Shown in pieces: positions 26,516 to 33,865 of a DNA stretch of 64,000 nt. Source of the stretch: Bdellovibrio sp. GT3 (GTDB taxonomy: Bacteria > Bdellovibrionota > Bdellovibrionia > Bdellovibrionales > Bdellovibrionaceae); assembly GCF_037996765.1 (NCBI RefSeq), contig NZ_JBBNAD010000005.1:404001-468000 (forward strand). Reading direction: 5' to 3'. The notes beneath the pieces were generated by a model. That model worked only from the letters and a program-made list of their open reading frames with translations, was not told the origin of the DNA and did not search any database. Position 1 is the stretch's first letter. Each line of letters opens with the position of its first letter. Both the position numbers and the translations under genes were made by a program.

Positions 26516-26660
26516 GTAGATCCTAAATCAGTGTACGAAAATTATATGACCAAGGTCCGGGTTTGCATGAACTTTCGACACAACCCTCAAGTCCGTCTAG
26601 TTTCTTGACGATAAAAATATCGACAGTTTGAAAGTTCTAGAAAAAGAAAAGGGAGTTGAA

Positions 26661-28217
26661 ATGATTAATTGGGATGAGTTTGAACATATACATGTTATCA
26701 AAAAACTCAAACATATCCTTAGCGCTTGGTGGAATATCGACGTTGTATTCACTGACGAGCGAGGTGCACTAAGAGGGTATGACTCCGGCAAAGCTGGTTT
26801 CAACAATCCTGCAATCGCGGCTTTGGTAAATAAAGAAGCCGGTCAAGCCAGCATTGCTGAGCTTGTAACGAAATCACTTGATGATCTTCGTACTTCACAA
26901 AACCGCTTTTCATTGCGCAAGTGGGACATGGTTGGTTTTGATGTGGGTGTATTCCCTATCATGATCGAAAACGATTGTGTTGGTACAGTTGTGGCGATGG
27001 GTTTCTTCCGTGAAGCCAACTTTACTTCACGCATGACTGAAATCCGTGAGCGCTTGGCCGCTTTCGGCATGTCTGGCGAAGTGATTGAAAAATGCTTGGG
27101 CAAATTGAAGTTCCTGGATGACCATGAACGCACACACTTCACTGAAGTTTGTGAATTGGTTGCTCAAGAGATCGTGACTCTTCACTTGGAAATCACTTCC
27201 CGTGAAGATCGCATCAAAGAATTGAACAAAGAACTTGGCAACAGATTTAAATACGACAACATGATCGGTAAATCCAAGCCAATGCAATCCCTTTACGCTT
27301 TGCTTGATAAGATCAAAGGCGCGGACTCCACAGTTCTGGTTCAAGGGGAAAACGGTACGGGTAAAGAGTTGATCGCAAAATCGATCCACTACAACTCTCA
27401 CCGTAAAGAAAAGCCATTTATCATTCAGAACTGTTCTGCATTCAATGACAACTTGTTGGAATCAGAATTGTTCGGTCACGTGAAGGGTTCATTTACTGGC
27501 GCTTTGAAAGACAAAAAAGGTCTTTTCGAAATGGCAGACAAAGGTACATTCTTCCTGGATGAGATCGGGGATACGTCTCCACAGATGCAAGTTAAGCTTC
27601 TTCGCGTGTTGCAAGAAGGTACTTTCACTCCAGTAGGTGCGACTGAAATGAGAAAAGTCGATGTTCGTATCGTTGCGGCGACGAACAGAAACCTAAAAGA
27701 AATGGTTGAACAAGGCACATTCCGTGAAGACTTGTACTACCGTCTAAATGTTATCAATATCCGCGTTCCGCCTTTGCGTGAGCGTAAAGAAGACATTCCG
27801 TTCCTGACGGATTTCTTCTTGAACAAAATCCATGAATCTCAAGGTGGCGTTAAGCACCAATTGACGAAGCGTGCACTTGAAAAACTGTACGACTATCCAT
27901 GGCCAGGTAACGTTCGTGAATTGCAAAATGAAATCGAAAGACTTTGCGTTCTTTCCGGCGAAGAATCCAAATTGATGGGTGAGCTTCTTTCCCCAAAAAT
28001 CCTGGAAGCTGGCGAGAAAAACAAAGTTCAAGGTTCCCGTTTGCAAGGTAAGTTGAAGGATGCGTTGGAAGATCTTGAGCGCGAAATGATCCGCGAGGGT
28101 CTTCGCCGCACAGGTTGGAATAAATCCAAACTTGCAAAAGAACTGGGCATCAGCCGTGCAGGTCTTATCATGAAGGTTGAAAAGTACGGCCTTGATAAGC
28201 GTAAGATCGCCCGCTAA
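26661..28217 (+). CDS. Sigma-54 activator with PocR-like sensor domain
   Basis: A 518-residue NtrC-type transcription activator. Residues about 10-165 look like a PocR/GAF-related small-molecule sensor (WNIDVVFTDERGALRGYD and FPIMIENDCVGTVVAMGFF) rather than a phospho-receiver. The AAA+ core follows: Walker A GENGTGKE near residue 229, GSFTGA near 276 (a variant of the GAFTGA loop that contacts sigma-54), Walker B TFFLDEIGD, ATNRNLKEM and the R-finger region FREDLYYRLNV. The C-terminus is a Fis-type HTH (NKSKLAKELGISRAGLIMKV). I chose the ATG at 26661 with GGGAG upstream over a TTG at 26628. The probable target promoter lies just downstream at 28359-28374. Confidence 0.9.
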   Translation: MINWDEFEHIHVIKKLKHILSAWWNIDVVFTDERGALRGYDSGKAGFNNPAIAALVNKEAGQASIAELVTKSLDDLRTSQNRFSLRKWDMVGFDVGVFPIMIENDCVGTVVAMGFFREANFTSRMTEIRERLAAFGMSGEVIEKCLGKLKFLDDHERTHFTEVCELVAQEIVTLHLEITSREDRIKELNKELGNRFKYDNMIGKSKPMQSLYALLDKIKGADSTVLVQGENGTGKELIAKSIHYNSHRKEKPFIIQNCSAFNDNLLESELFGHVKGSFTGALKDKKGLFEMADKGTFFLDEIGDTSPQMQVKLLRVLQEGTFTPVGATEMRKVDVRIVAATNRNLKEMVEQGTFREDLYYRLNVINIRVPPLRERKEDIPFLTDFFLNKIHESQGGVKHQLTKRALEKLYDYPWPGNVRELQNEIERLCVLSGEESKLMGELLSPKILEAGEKNKVQGSRLQGKLKDALEDLEREMIREGLRRTGWNKSKLAKELGISRAGLIMKVEKYGLDKRKIAR

Positions 28218-28237
28218 TTTGCGGCACCGATTTTAAA

Positions 28238-28249
28238 ATATTTACCCGT
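28238..28249 (+). repeat. 12-bp repeat, upstream copy (candidate activator site)
   Basis: ATATTTACCCGT, identical to 28335-28346. This copy runs into a GTTCGAAC palindrome and lies about 110 bases before the -24 element, a usual distance for sigma-54 enhancer sites. Confidence 0.5.
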
Positions 28250-28264
28250 TCGAACTAAAATTAG

Positions 28265-28298
28265 AGGGCTTTGAAGGACTACTTCAAGGCCCTTTTTC
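28265..28298 (+). terminator. Intrinsic terminator after the sigma-54 activator gene
   Basis: AGGGCTTTGAAG and CTTCAAGGCCCT form a 12-bp stem with one G-T pair and a 5-base loop, followed by TTTTT. Confidence 0.85.
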
Positions 28299-28334
28299 TA
28301 TGCTCCAAACACAGCTAAGCACATGAAATCACGC

Positions 28335-28346
28335 ATATTTACCCGT
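28335..28346 (+). repeat. 12-bp repeat, promoter-proximal copy
   Basis: Second exact copy of ATATTTACCCGT, ending 12 bases before the -24 element at 28359. See the copy at 28238-28249. Confidence 0.5.
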
Positions 28347-28358
28347 ACACTCAACACT

Positions 28359-28374
28359 TGGCACCGCTCTTGTA
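28359..28374 (+). promoter_or_regulatory. Sigma-54-type -24/-12 promoter
   Basis: TGGCAC (28359-28364), five bases, then TTGTA (28370-28374). This matches the consensus TGGCAC-N5-TTGCA at ten of the eleven fixed positions; only the C of the -12 GC is T. Spacing is exact. Transcription would start near 28385, 20 bases before the start codon at 28407. Confidence 0.65.
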
Positions 28375-28406
28375 TATAAGGGTTTTTGTTAAGGGGTGTT
28401 TTTAAT

Positions 28407-29279
28407 ATGCAAAGTACAACTTTGGAATCATCATTTGTATCTCGTCTTAAGCAGCTGGTGGAAACTCGCTACGGCAAAGACCTGCAAATCCGTCAGCTGA
28501 TGGATATGTCAACGATGCTACCTGATCAGGATACATACTTGCGGGGCAATGACTTTCACGTTCCCATTAAAGTAAATGGCTCCCTGCTGGGCACTGCGAT
28601 CGTTCCTTCTGCATTGGATCTTAATGCTGAAAAACGCCAAGGCGTCACACAGCTGATTCGCATGGTTCTGGAACCAGCTCTATACAAATGGTATTTGGAA
28701 CAAAAAGAATCCAATCTTGTAGAAATCAGCAAAGCAAACTTCGCCACCGAGAACCTTCATGTATTCGGCGACGAGGCCATGCCAAGCATTGATGAACTTC
28801 TGGAAGACAACTCCGAAGACCTGGCCAAAGGTCTGTCAACGGAACTTGTTTCTCACTTGATTCACCTTGAGGGCTCCACCAACACGACAAACAAAAAAGT
28901 CGCTCTGCAATTGCATGAGCTTACTGGACGCTGGGCATTTGTTCCTTTCAACGACATCAAAGGTCAACTGCACTCCAGCTTCGATATCGCTAAAATGGGT
29001 GCAATGACAGTTTTCGTCGAAAGAATCGAAGATTTGAACTCTGCTGAGCAGGAATTACTACTGGATTATCTGCGTGAAGAGCATGAATCTGATGAACCTC
29101 TTATCATCACGAGCTCAGCTCTTAGCCTGGAAGAACTTGGCAAGCTGGAAGGCTTGGCATCTGACCTTGTTGACGAAGCTTCGGTGAACTGTTTCGAGGT
29201 GGACCGCGCTCCATTGACGACACAGGGTTTGAAAGAGGTTCTGGAGTTGTTCTTTATGAAGGAACCAGAGATCACATAA
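28407..29279 (+). CDS. Degenerate NtrC-like protein, probably without ATPase activity
   Basis: A 290-residue protein that does not match a named family for me, but its order of elements mirrors the activator encoded just upstream. VPIKVNGSLLGTAIV resembles the sensor-domain core; LIHLEGSTNTTNKKVALQLH (near residue 151) sits where Walker A should be; MTVFVERIEDLNSAEQELLL (near 203) parallels the Walker B stretch TFFLDEIGDTSPQMQVKLL; and PLIITSSALSLEELGKL parallels VRIVAATNRNLKEM. The P-loop lysine, the DE pair, the GAFTGA loop and the HTH are missing. It may sense a signal or oppose the activator. AAGGGG precedes the ATG, and the promoter is of sigma-54 type. Confidence 0.65.
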   Translation: MQSTTLESSFVSRLKQLVETRYGKDLQIRQLMDMSTMLPDQDTYLRGNDFHVPIKVNGSLLGTAIVPSALDLNAEKRQGVTQLIRMVLEPALYKWYLEQKESNLVEISKANFATENLHVFGDEAMPSIDELLEDNSEDLAKGLSTELVSHLIHLEGSTNTTNKKVALQLHELTGRWAFVPFNDIKGQLHSSFDIAKMGAMTVFVERIEDLNSAEQELLLDYLREEHESDEPLIITSSALSLEELGKLEGLASDLVDEASVNCFEVDRAPLTTQGLKEVLELFFMKEPEIT

Positions 29280-29319
29280 GTTCTTGTCTTTACAATGAGT
29301 GTCTGTGAGAATTTTTCTT

Positions 29320-30342
29320 ATGGTCACTCATGATGCTTTTCTAAATTCATTTTTAAGTCGCTCTTTGTCCACTGACGCATTCAAAGTATTCTCTCTTGCG
29401 GGAGATGCTTCGAATCGTCGCTACTACCGCGTGGTGCATGACAATCAATCCTGGGTGCTGATGCGCTGGGAACCCTTCGATCCACTGAACTACCCGTTCA
29501 TGAGTGTATTAAATCACTTTTCAAAAAATGGCGTCCATGTTCCTAAAATCGTTGCGATGTCACCGGAAGAGGGTCTTGTTCTGTTGGAGGATCTTGGCGA
29601 TTTGATGCTGGAGCGAAAGTTCTGGGAAAGCCAAAGTCATGAATCTTCCATGGAGTGGTATAAAATGACTGTGGATGAGGTTGTTAAAATCCACCACAAA
29701 GCGACGTTGGATAATGATCCGAACTGTTCCGCCTTCAAGATGAAATTCGATACTGAAAAGTTCCTGTGGGAAATGAATTACGGCAAAGACAATTTGCTGG
29801 CCGGAATTCTGAAGTTCCCTTTCAACGAAAAGTCCAACAAGGAAATTTCAGATATCTTTTTGGATATCTGCTCGAAGCTTGATGCCGAACCCAAGCGAAT
29901 TGCTCATCGTGACTATCACTCCAGAAATGTGATGATCAAACTCGACAAAGTCCATATTATCGATTTTCAGGACGCTCGATTGGGTCCGATCCAATACGAC
30001 CTGGTTAGCTTAATGCGCGACTCTTACGTCGATATGAGTGACGATATGGCCAACAAACTAATCAACTACTACCTTGAGCAATCAAAGCAGTATTTGCCCA
30101 AAGACTTCTCCCGCGAGCATTTTGACCGCGTGTATGAACTTCAGTCCATTCAACGCTGCTTTAAAGCCTGCGGAAGCTTCGCAAGCTTCTTCCATCAGCG
30201 TGAAGACCGTCGTTACCTAAAATATCTGTCTGGCACTCTACGCAGAGTCATGAAAGCCATCAACGAGTTCCCGGAATACAAAGTATTTGCGGATATTCTG
30301 ATTGATTCAGGTGCATTGGAAAGAAAGTACGAATCCCTATGA
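29320..30342 (+). CDS. amgK: AmgK-like amino-sugar kinase (APH fold)
   Basis: A 340-residue aminoglycoside-phosphotransferase-fold kinase. SLAGDASNRRYYRV is the nucleotide-binding start, HRDYHSRNVMIK the catalytic loop and IIDFQDARLGPIQYDL the metal-binding loop; this last motif is typical of AmgK, which phosphorylates MurNAc and GlcNAc at C1. The downstream gene overlaps it by 4 bases and encodes a nucleotidyltransferase of the MurU kind, so the pair probably recovers wall amino sugars to UDP-sugars in the cytoplasm. The start could be the GTG at 29299 or the ATG at 29320; I prefer the ATG. It begins 40 bases after the degenerate activator gene without a terminator and is probably co-transcribed from the sigma-54-type promoter. 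Confidence 0.8.
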   Translation: MVTHDAFLNSFLSRSLSTDAFKVFSLAGDASNRRYYRVVHDNQSWVLMRWEPFDPLNYPFMSVLNHFSKNGVHVPKIVAMSPEEGLVLLEDLGDLMLERKFWESQSHESSMEWYKMTVDEVVKIHHKATLDNDPNCSAFKMKFDTEKFLWEMNYGKDNLLAGILKFPFNEKSNKEISDIFLDICSKLDAEPKRIAHRDYHSRNVMIKLDKVHIIDFQDARLGPIQYDLVSLMRDSYVDMSDDMANKLINYYLEQSKQYLPKDFSREHFDRVYELQSIQRCFKACGSFASFFHQREDRRYLKYLSGTLRRVMKAINEFPEYKVFADILIDSGALERKYESL

Positions 30343-31331
30343 ATGTAATGCTTCTTGCAGCTGGCGAAGGAACTCGTCTTCGCCCTTATACGAATATTCT
30401 GCCCAAACCTGCCATGCCATTTCTGACTATTCCCTTGGCGGCACACTCCTTGGGCTTTCTGCAAGAAGTGGGAATTTCGAAGCTTGTCGTAAACACCTAT
30501 CACCTGCCTGAAAAAATCCACAGCTTGTTCAACAGAATCAATCACGGGGCGCAAAAGCTCGTGTATTGCGATGAAGTGGGTGAAATTCTTGGGAGTGGCG
30601 GCGGACTCAGCAATGCCCGCGAACACTTCAAAGGTGGCGGTGATTTCATAATGATGAATGCCGACGAAGTCATCTTGCCGAAGGATTCCGAAGTTCTAAA
30701 AAAAGCCATCGCCCACCACAAATCCTCCGGTGCCTTATCCACTTTGATGGTTATGGATCACCATGAAGTTGGTACCAAGTTCGGCGGTGTTTGGACAGAC
30801 TCTGCCGGAAACATCAAGGGATTTGGAAAAACAAAAATCGAGAACTGCGAAAAGGCCTGGCACTTCATTGGTGTGCAAATTCTGTCCGAAAGAATATTCG
30901 ACTATCTGCCAGCGAGTGGCGTTTCCAATATTCTATATGACGGCGTGATGGCTGGGGTTGCCAAAGGCGAGAAAGCTCAAGTCTTTCCGTTTGAATGCAC
31001 TTGGTTTGAAACCGGCAATCCCGCGGATTTGCTGGAAGCCTCCAAGCACTGCTTGCAGGTTATGATGGCCACTGATTCCCCGGAAAAACAAGCTCTTGAG
31101 AAAACATTCTCGCAGTTTGCAAAAGCGCGAATCGTTACGCAAAAGTTTGATCAGGCCACTTTGCAGTTTTCTGCAGAAGCGCTGATTGACAACAACTCAA
31201 AATTTTCTGGTTTTGTAAGTGTGGGATCTAGAACGACTATCGGAAAAGATTGTGTTCTGGAGAATGTCATTATTGGGGATGACGTGACGGTTGCTGACGG
31301 CACTCGCGTCAGCAACACGATCCTACTATAA
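30339..31331 (+). CDS. murU: MurU-like sugar-1-phosphate nucleotidyltransferase with left-handed helix tail
   Basis: A 330-residue protein. The N-terminal nucleotidyltransferase (about residues 1-230) has LLAAGEGTRLRPYTNILPKP and VYCDEVGEILGSGGGLSNA. The C-terminal part (about 265-330) reads as hexapeptide turns (GFVSVGSRTTIGKDCVLENV), a left-handed beta-helix. Pseudomonas MurU has about 223 residues and no such tail, so this is either an extended MurU or a relative acting on another sugar phosphate. Coupling with the AmgK-like kinase supports UDP-MurNAc (or UDP-GlcNAc) recovery. ATGA overlap with amgK; it ends 1 base from the convergent gene at 31333. Confidence 0.75.
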   Translation: MNVMLLAAGEGTRLRPYTNILPKPAMPFLTIPLAAHSLGFLQEVGISKLVVNTYHLPEKIHSLFNRINHGAQKLVYCDEVGEILGSGGGLSNAREHFKGGGDFIMMNADEVILPKDSEVLKKAIAHHKSSGALSTLMVMDHHEVGTKFGGVWTDSAGNIKGFGKTKIENCEKAWHFIGVQILSERIFDYLPASGVSNILYDGVMAGVAKGEKAQVFPFECTWFETGNPADLLEASKHCLQVMMATDSPEKQALEKTFSQFAKARIVTQKFDQATLQFSAEALIDNNSKFSGFVSVGSRTTIGKDCVLENVIIGDDVTVADGTRVSNTILL

Positions 31332-31332
31332 A

Positions 31333-32304
31333 TTACTTCTTTAAATCGATATCAGCTGAACCAAAAAATGAGTCCTGGCTTTCTTTGACTTTGTATCGTC
31401 GGGACATCATTAGAAAAATACTATCAGCGGCCACACCAATGGGTTCGCCGTTATAGTTCTTGCTCATGCCTGCCGCCAGTCTGGACGGATCCTTATCCAG
31501 CAAACTTGCCGAACCAGAGCCACCAGAGCCTGCGTATCCAGGGTATCCAGCACCAGATGATGAACCATCATCGCTGGGTAGTCGACCACCGCCGCCACCG
31601 CCAGCACCATCTTCATATCCATTCACTGCTGTTGTGGAGCCGATCTTAACTTTTTCCAAAGCTTTCTTTTCAACTTGGGCTGCCCCAGCCATCGCCGAAT
31701 CGATTGCACCTTGTGGCAGACCCGCCGCCGCCATACCTGCAGCTGAAGTCATATCATTTACATTGTAAGAGGTTCCGTCCGGCGAAGTGATTTTCGTTGC
31801 TGAACCATTCACCAAACCCTTGGCTTTTAAATCACTAAGACCCGCTTCGGCTTTTTTCATATAGTCAGAGCCAACTGCCGCCACAGACTTATACTCTGGA
31901 TCACTTGTTACGGATGAATTGTAATTACCATTCGAGCCATAGGCGTCAGACAAGTCCCCTGTGTAAGCAGCTTGAGATGCCTTATTGCCATCTTCTTTTG
32001 CCTGCTTCATGGAAAGAATCGCCATCGCCGTAAAGGCGGCGGCAACTGCACAAGCACTTTTATCGTCAGATGAACAACGCGACCAATTGATTGCGGCAAT
32101 CCCAAACTCCGTGGCACTGGCCACGGCATTGATTGCCTGACCTTTGTTATTGGCTTTTGCAGAATCATCAGCAGAGCTGTTTACCGCAGTAGCATAGGAA
32201 GAAGTATTGCTGCCATCCACTCCCGAAGTTGCAAATGAGCACACCGGAGCCATTGCCAAGCTAAGAGTGCACGCCGATGTTGTTATGGTTTTTATCATCT
32301 TCAT
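31333..32304 (-). CDS. Secreted Gly/Ser/Ala-rich protein of the TadG-like cluster
   Basis: A 323-residue protein with signal peptide (ending PVCSFAT). The mature part is rich in Ala, Ser and Gly: an Ala-rich helical segment (about residues 35-110) with two cysteines (RCSSDDKSAC), then a glycine/serine linker (about 232-265, with a run of six glycines) and a more normal C-terminus. I recognise no family. It starts 9 bases after the upstream secreted protein gene with AGGAG before its ATG, so the two are one transcript. Function is unknown; the context suggests a surface or pilus-like structure. Confidence 0.7.
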   Translation of the reverse strand: MKMIKTITTSACTLSLAMAPVCSFATSGVDGSNTSSYATAVNSSADDSAKANNKGQAINAVASATEFGIAAINWSRCSSDDKSACAVAAAFTAMAILSMKQAKEDGNKASQAAYTGDLSDAYGSNGNYNSSVTSDPEYKSVAAVGSDYMKKAEAGLSDLKAKGLVNGSATKITSPDGTSYNVNDMTSAAGMAAAGLPQGAIDSAMAGAAQVEKKALEKVKIGSTTAVNGYEDGAGGGGGGRLPSDDGSSSGAGYPGYAGSGGSGSASLLDKDPSRLAAGMSKNYNGEPIGVAADSIFLMMSRRYKVKESQDSFFGSADIDLKK

Positions 32305-32313
32305 CGCGGTCTC

Positions 32314-33786
32314 CTAGTTATTAATTAATGAGGAACGGTTGTCCTGGTAGCGCTCGCGAACTTTTTCCCAGTTGGATTTTCCACCCTGACCGGTCACTTC
32401 TTTGCTCGCGTTTGTAGTTCCACCATTCATTTTCAAAGGATCTTTTGCTCCGCCTGGCAAGTAACTGCGATAGCCCGACTTATCACTGTCGGCATCTCCG
32501 CCACCGCCCCACATACCACCACCTCCGCCGCCACCACCGGCGCCGCCAAGGATGTTTGTATCAAGAGCTTTCTGACCGCTTTTTTCCTCACCTGCAGCAC
32601 CAGCGCCACCGAAGCCGCTGCCACCACCAAGGTTTGCTCCGCCACCACCAACAGGGGCCCCTGCGCCACTGGCTGCGCTGGAAGGATTACGAGCACCTGA
32701 AATATCAGGGTCTGCGTTGCCCACAGCAAGATCTGCTGCCGTCAAACCGTCAGTTCCCGCTTCTGAAGAACCGGCCGATAGAGCTGACAAGCCACCACCA
32801 GAGGCATTCATAGATGCTTTAGCAGCTGTGGATCCACAACCTTCAAGCATTGGATTTTTTAAACAGATACACTCTGGCAAATTTGCATTAGCTGCAACAG
32901 CACAAGTTTCAGCAGTCGTTGCACCTGCAGTTGAAGCATCCGCACTGGATTCTTCTTCACAGCTTTCACCTTGTTTTAGTGATTGTGCGATACCAAAGAT
33001 ACCTGCCGCAGCAGAAATGGCCAACTGTGCATACTTTCCAGTACAAACTTCAGCTTTACCAGCGACGGAAAGATTGTTTCCTTTTTCAAGTTCTTGAGCC
33101 ACAGCTCTCGCCATCGCATTTCGAACTTCGTAATAAGCAGGTTTACATGCTTCTGGGGCATTCGGATTCTTACAAGTAATACTGAGCTGACCATTTAAAA
33201 CTTTGTACAGTTTTGTAAGTCCATCTCGAGCAGCTACACACGACATACCACAACCCGCCTTCATAACACCACATGCACCGGTGTAAGCGGTCATAGCGTA
33301 TTTTGCGATATCCATAGCCTTAGCAAAGTTACTGCACGAATCCTTTACCGCTGCGCTCCCCACCGTTGACATCAAAGTATTAACTGCGGCAACGCCATCT
33401 TGAATTGCAGGACTCCAATTCTCTAAACAAGCATACGCAGCTTTTTCCTGGCGACTGATACATGCTTGACGATTGTTTTTATATTCGATCATTGCGTCAC
33501 GAATCGGTATTTCAGCTTTATCCAAAACTTGCACCCATTGAGCAGCAAGACCTTTATAGTTGGCTTCAATTTGCGCATAAACGCTATCCAACCCCCTGCC
33601 CGCACCATCAGCGCCATCGGGAGGATCTTTTGAGGGATTTATAGTAGTTGGTGTTGAACCGGCAGCTTGCTTTTGCTTTGGAACACCGACATCTTTTTCA
33701 GAATAGGAATCCTGAGCAAATACTGGAGTGTGCGCAAAGCTTATTGCAAAAAGAATAGTAAACACGCGATGAATCGCATTACTCAT
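32314..33786 (-). CDS. Secreted cysteine- and glycine-rich protein of the TadG-like cluster
   Basis: A 490-residue protein. A signal peptide (ending THTPVFAQ-like, residues about 1-25) precedes a helical domain with many cysteines (about residues 95-320: ACISR, AYACLE, TGACGVMKAGCGMSCVA, CICLKNPMLEGCG). A disordered Gly/Ser/Ala tail follows, including a run of eight or more glycines near residue 425. The AGGGGAA site precedes the ATG at 33786. Cysteine spacing suggests several disulfides. No family is recognised. It lies between the TadG-like gene (79 bases upstream) and a second Gly-rich secreted protein, with similar composition. Confidence 0.7.
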   Translation of the reverse strand: MSNAIHRVFTILFAISFAHTPVFAQDSYSEKDVGVPKQKQAAGSTPTTINPSKDPPDGADGAGRGLDSVYAQIEANYKGLAAQWVQVLDKAEIPIRDAMIEYKNNRQACISRQEKAAYACLENWSPAIQDGVAAVNTLMSTVGSAAVKDSCSNFAKAMDIAKYAMTAYTGACGVMKAGCGMSCVAARDGLTKLYKVLNGQLSITCKNPNAPEACKPAYYEVRNAMARAVAQELEKGNNLSVAGKAEVCTGKYAQLAISAAAGIFGIAQSLKQGESCEEESSADASTAGATTAETCAVAANANLPECICLKNPMLEGCGSTAAKASMNASGGGLSALSAGSSEAGTDGLTAADLAVGNADPDISGARNPSSAASGAGAPVGGGGANLGGGSGFGGAGAAGEEKSGQKALDTNILGGAGGGGGGGGMWGGGGDADSDKSGYRSYLPGGAKDPLKMNGGTTNASKEVTGQGGKSNWEKVRERYQDNRSSLINN

Positions 33787-33865
33787 AAATGTTCCCCTAC
33801 CTGTCTCTTTTCGGACAAAAGTCAGAGAATCTTAAGTGTCTCATTTTGAGAAATTAAGAATGAAT

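Noticed and set aside
26554-26568. GG-N9-GC pattern resembling a second sigma-54 promoter before the activator gene
   Set aside because: The spacing between GG and GC is 9 and must be 10; the flanking bases also fit poorly.
32445-33198. Plus-strand frames opposite the Gly-rich secreted protein gene
   Set aside because: Pro/His/Arg-rich translations are the mirror of Gly/Ala/Ser codons; no start signals.
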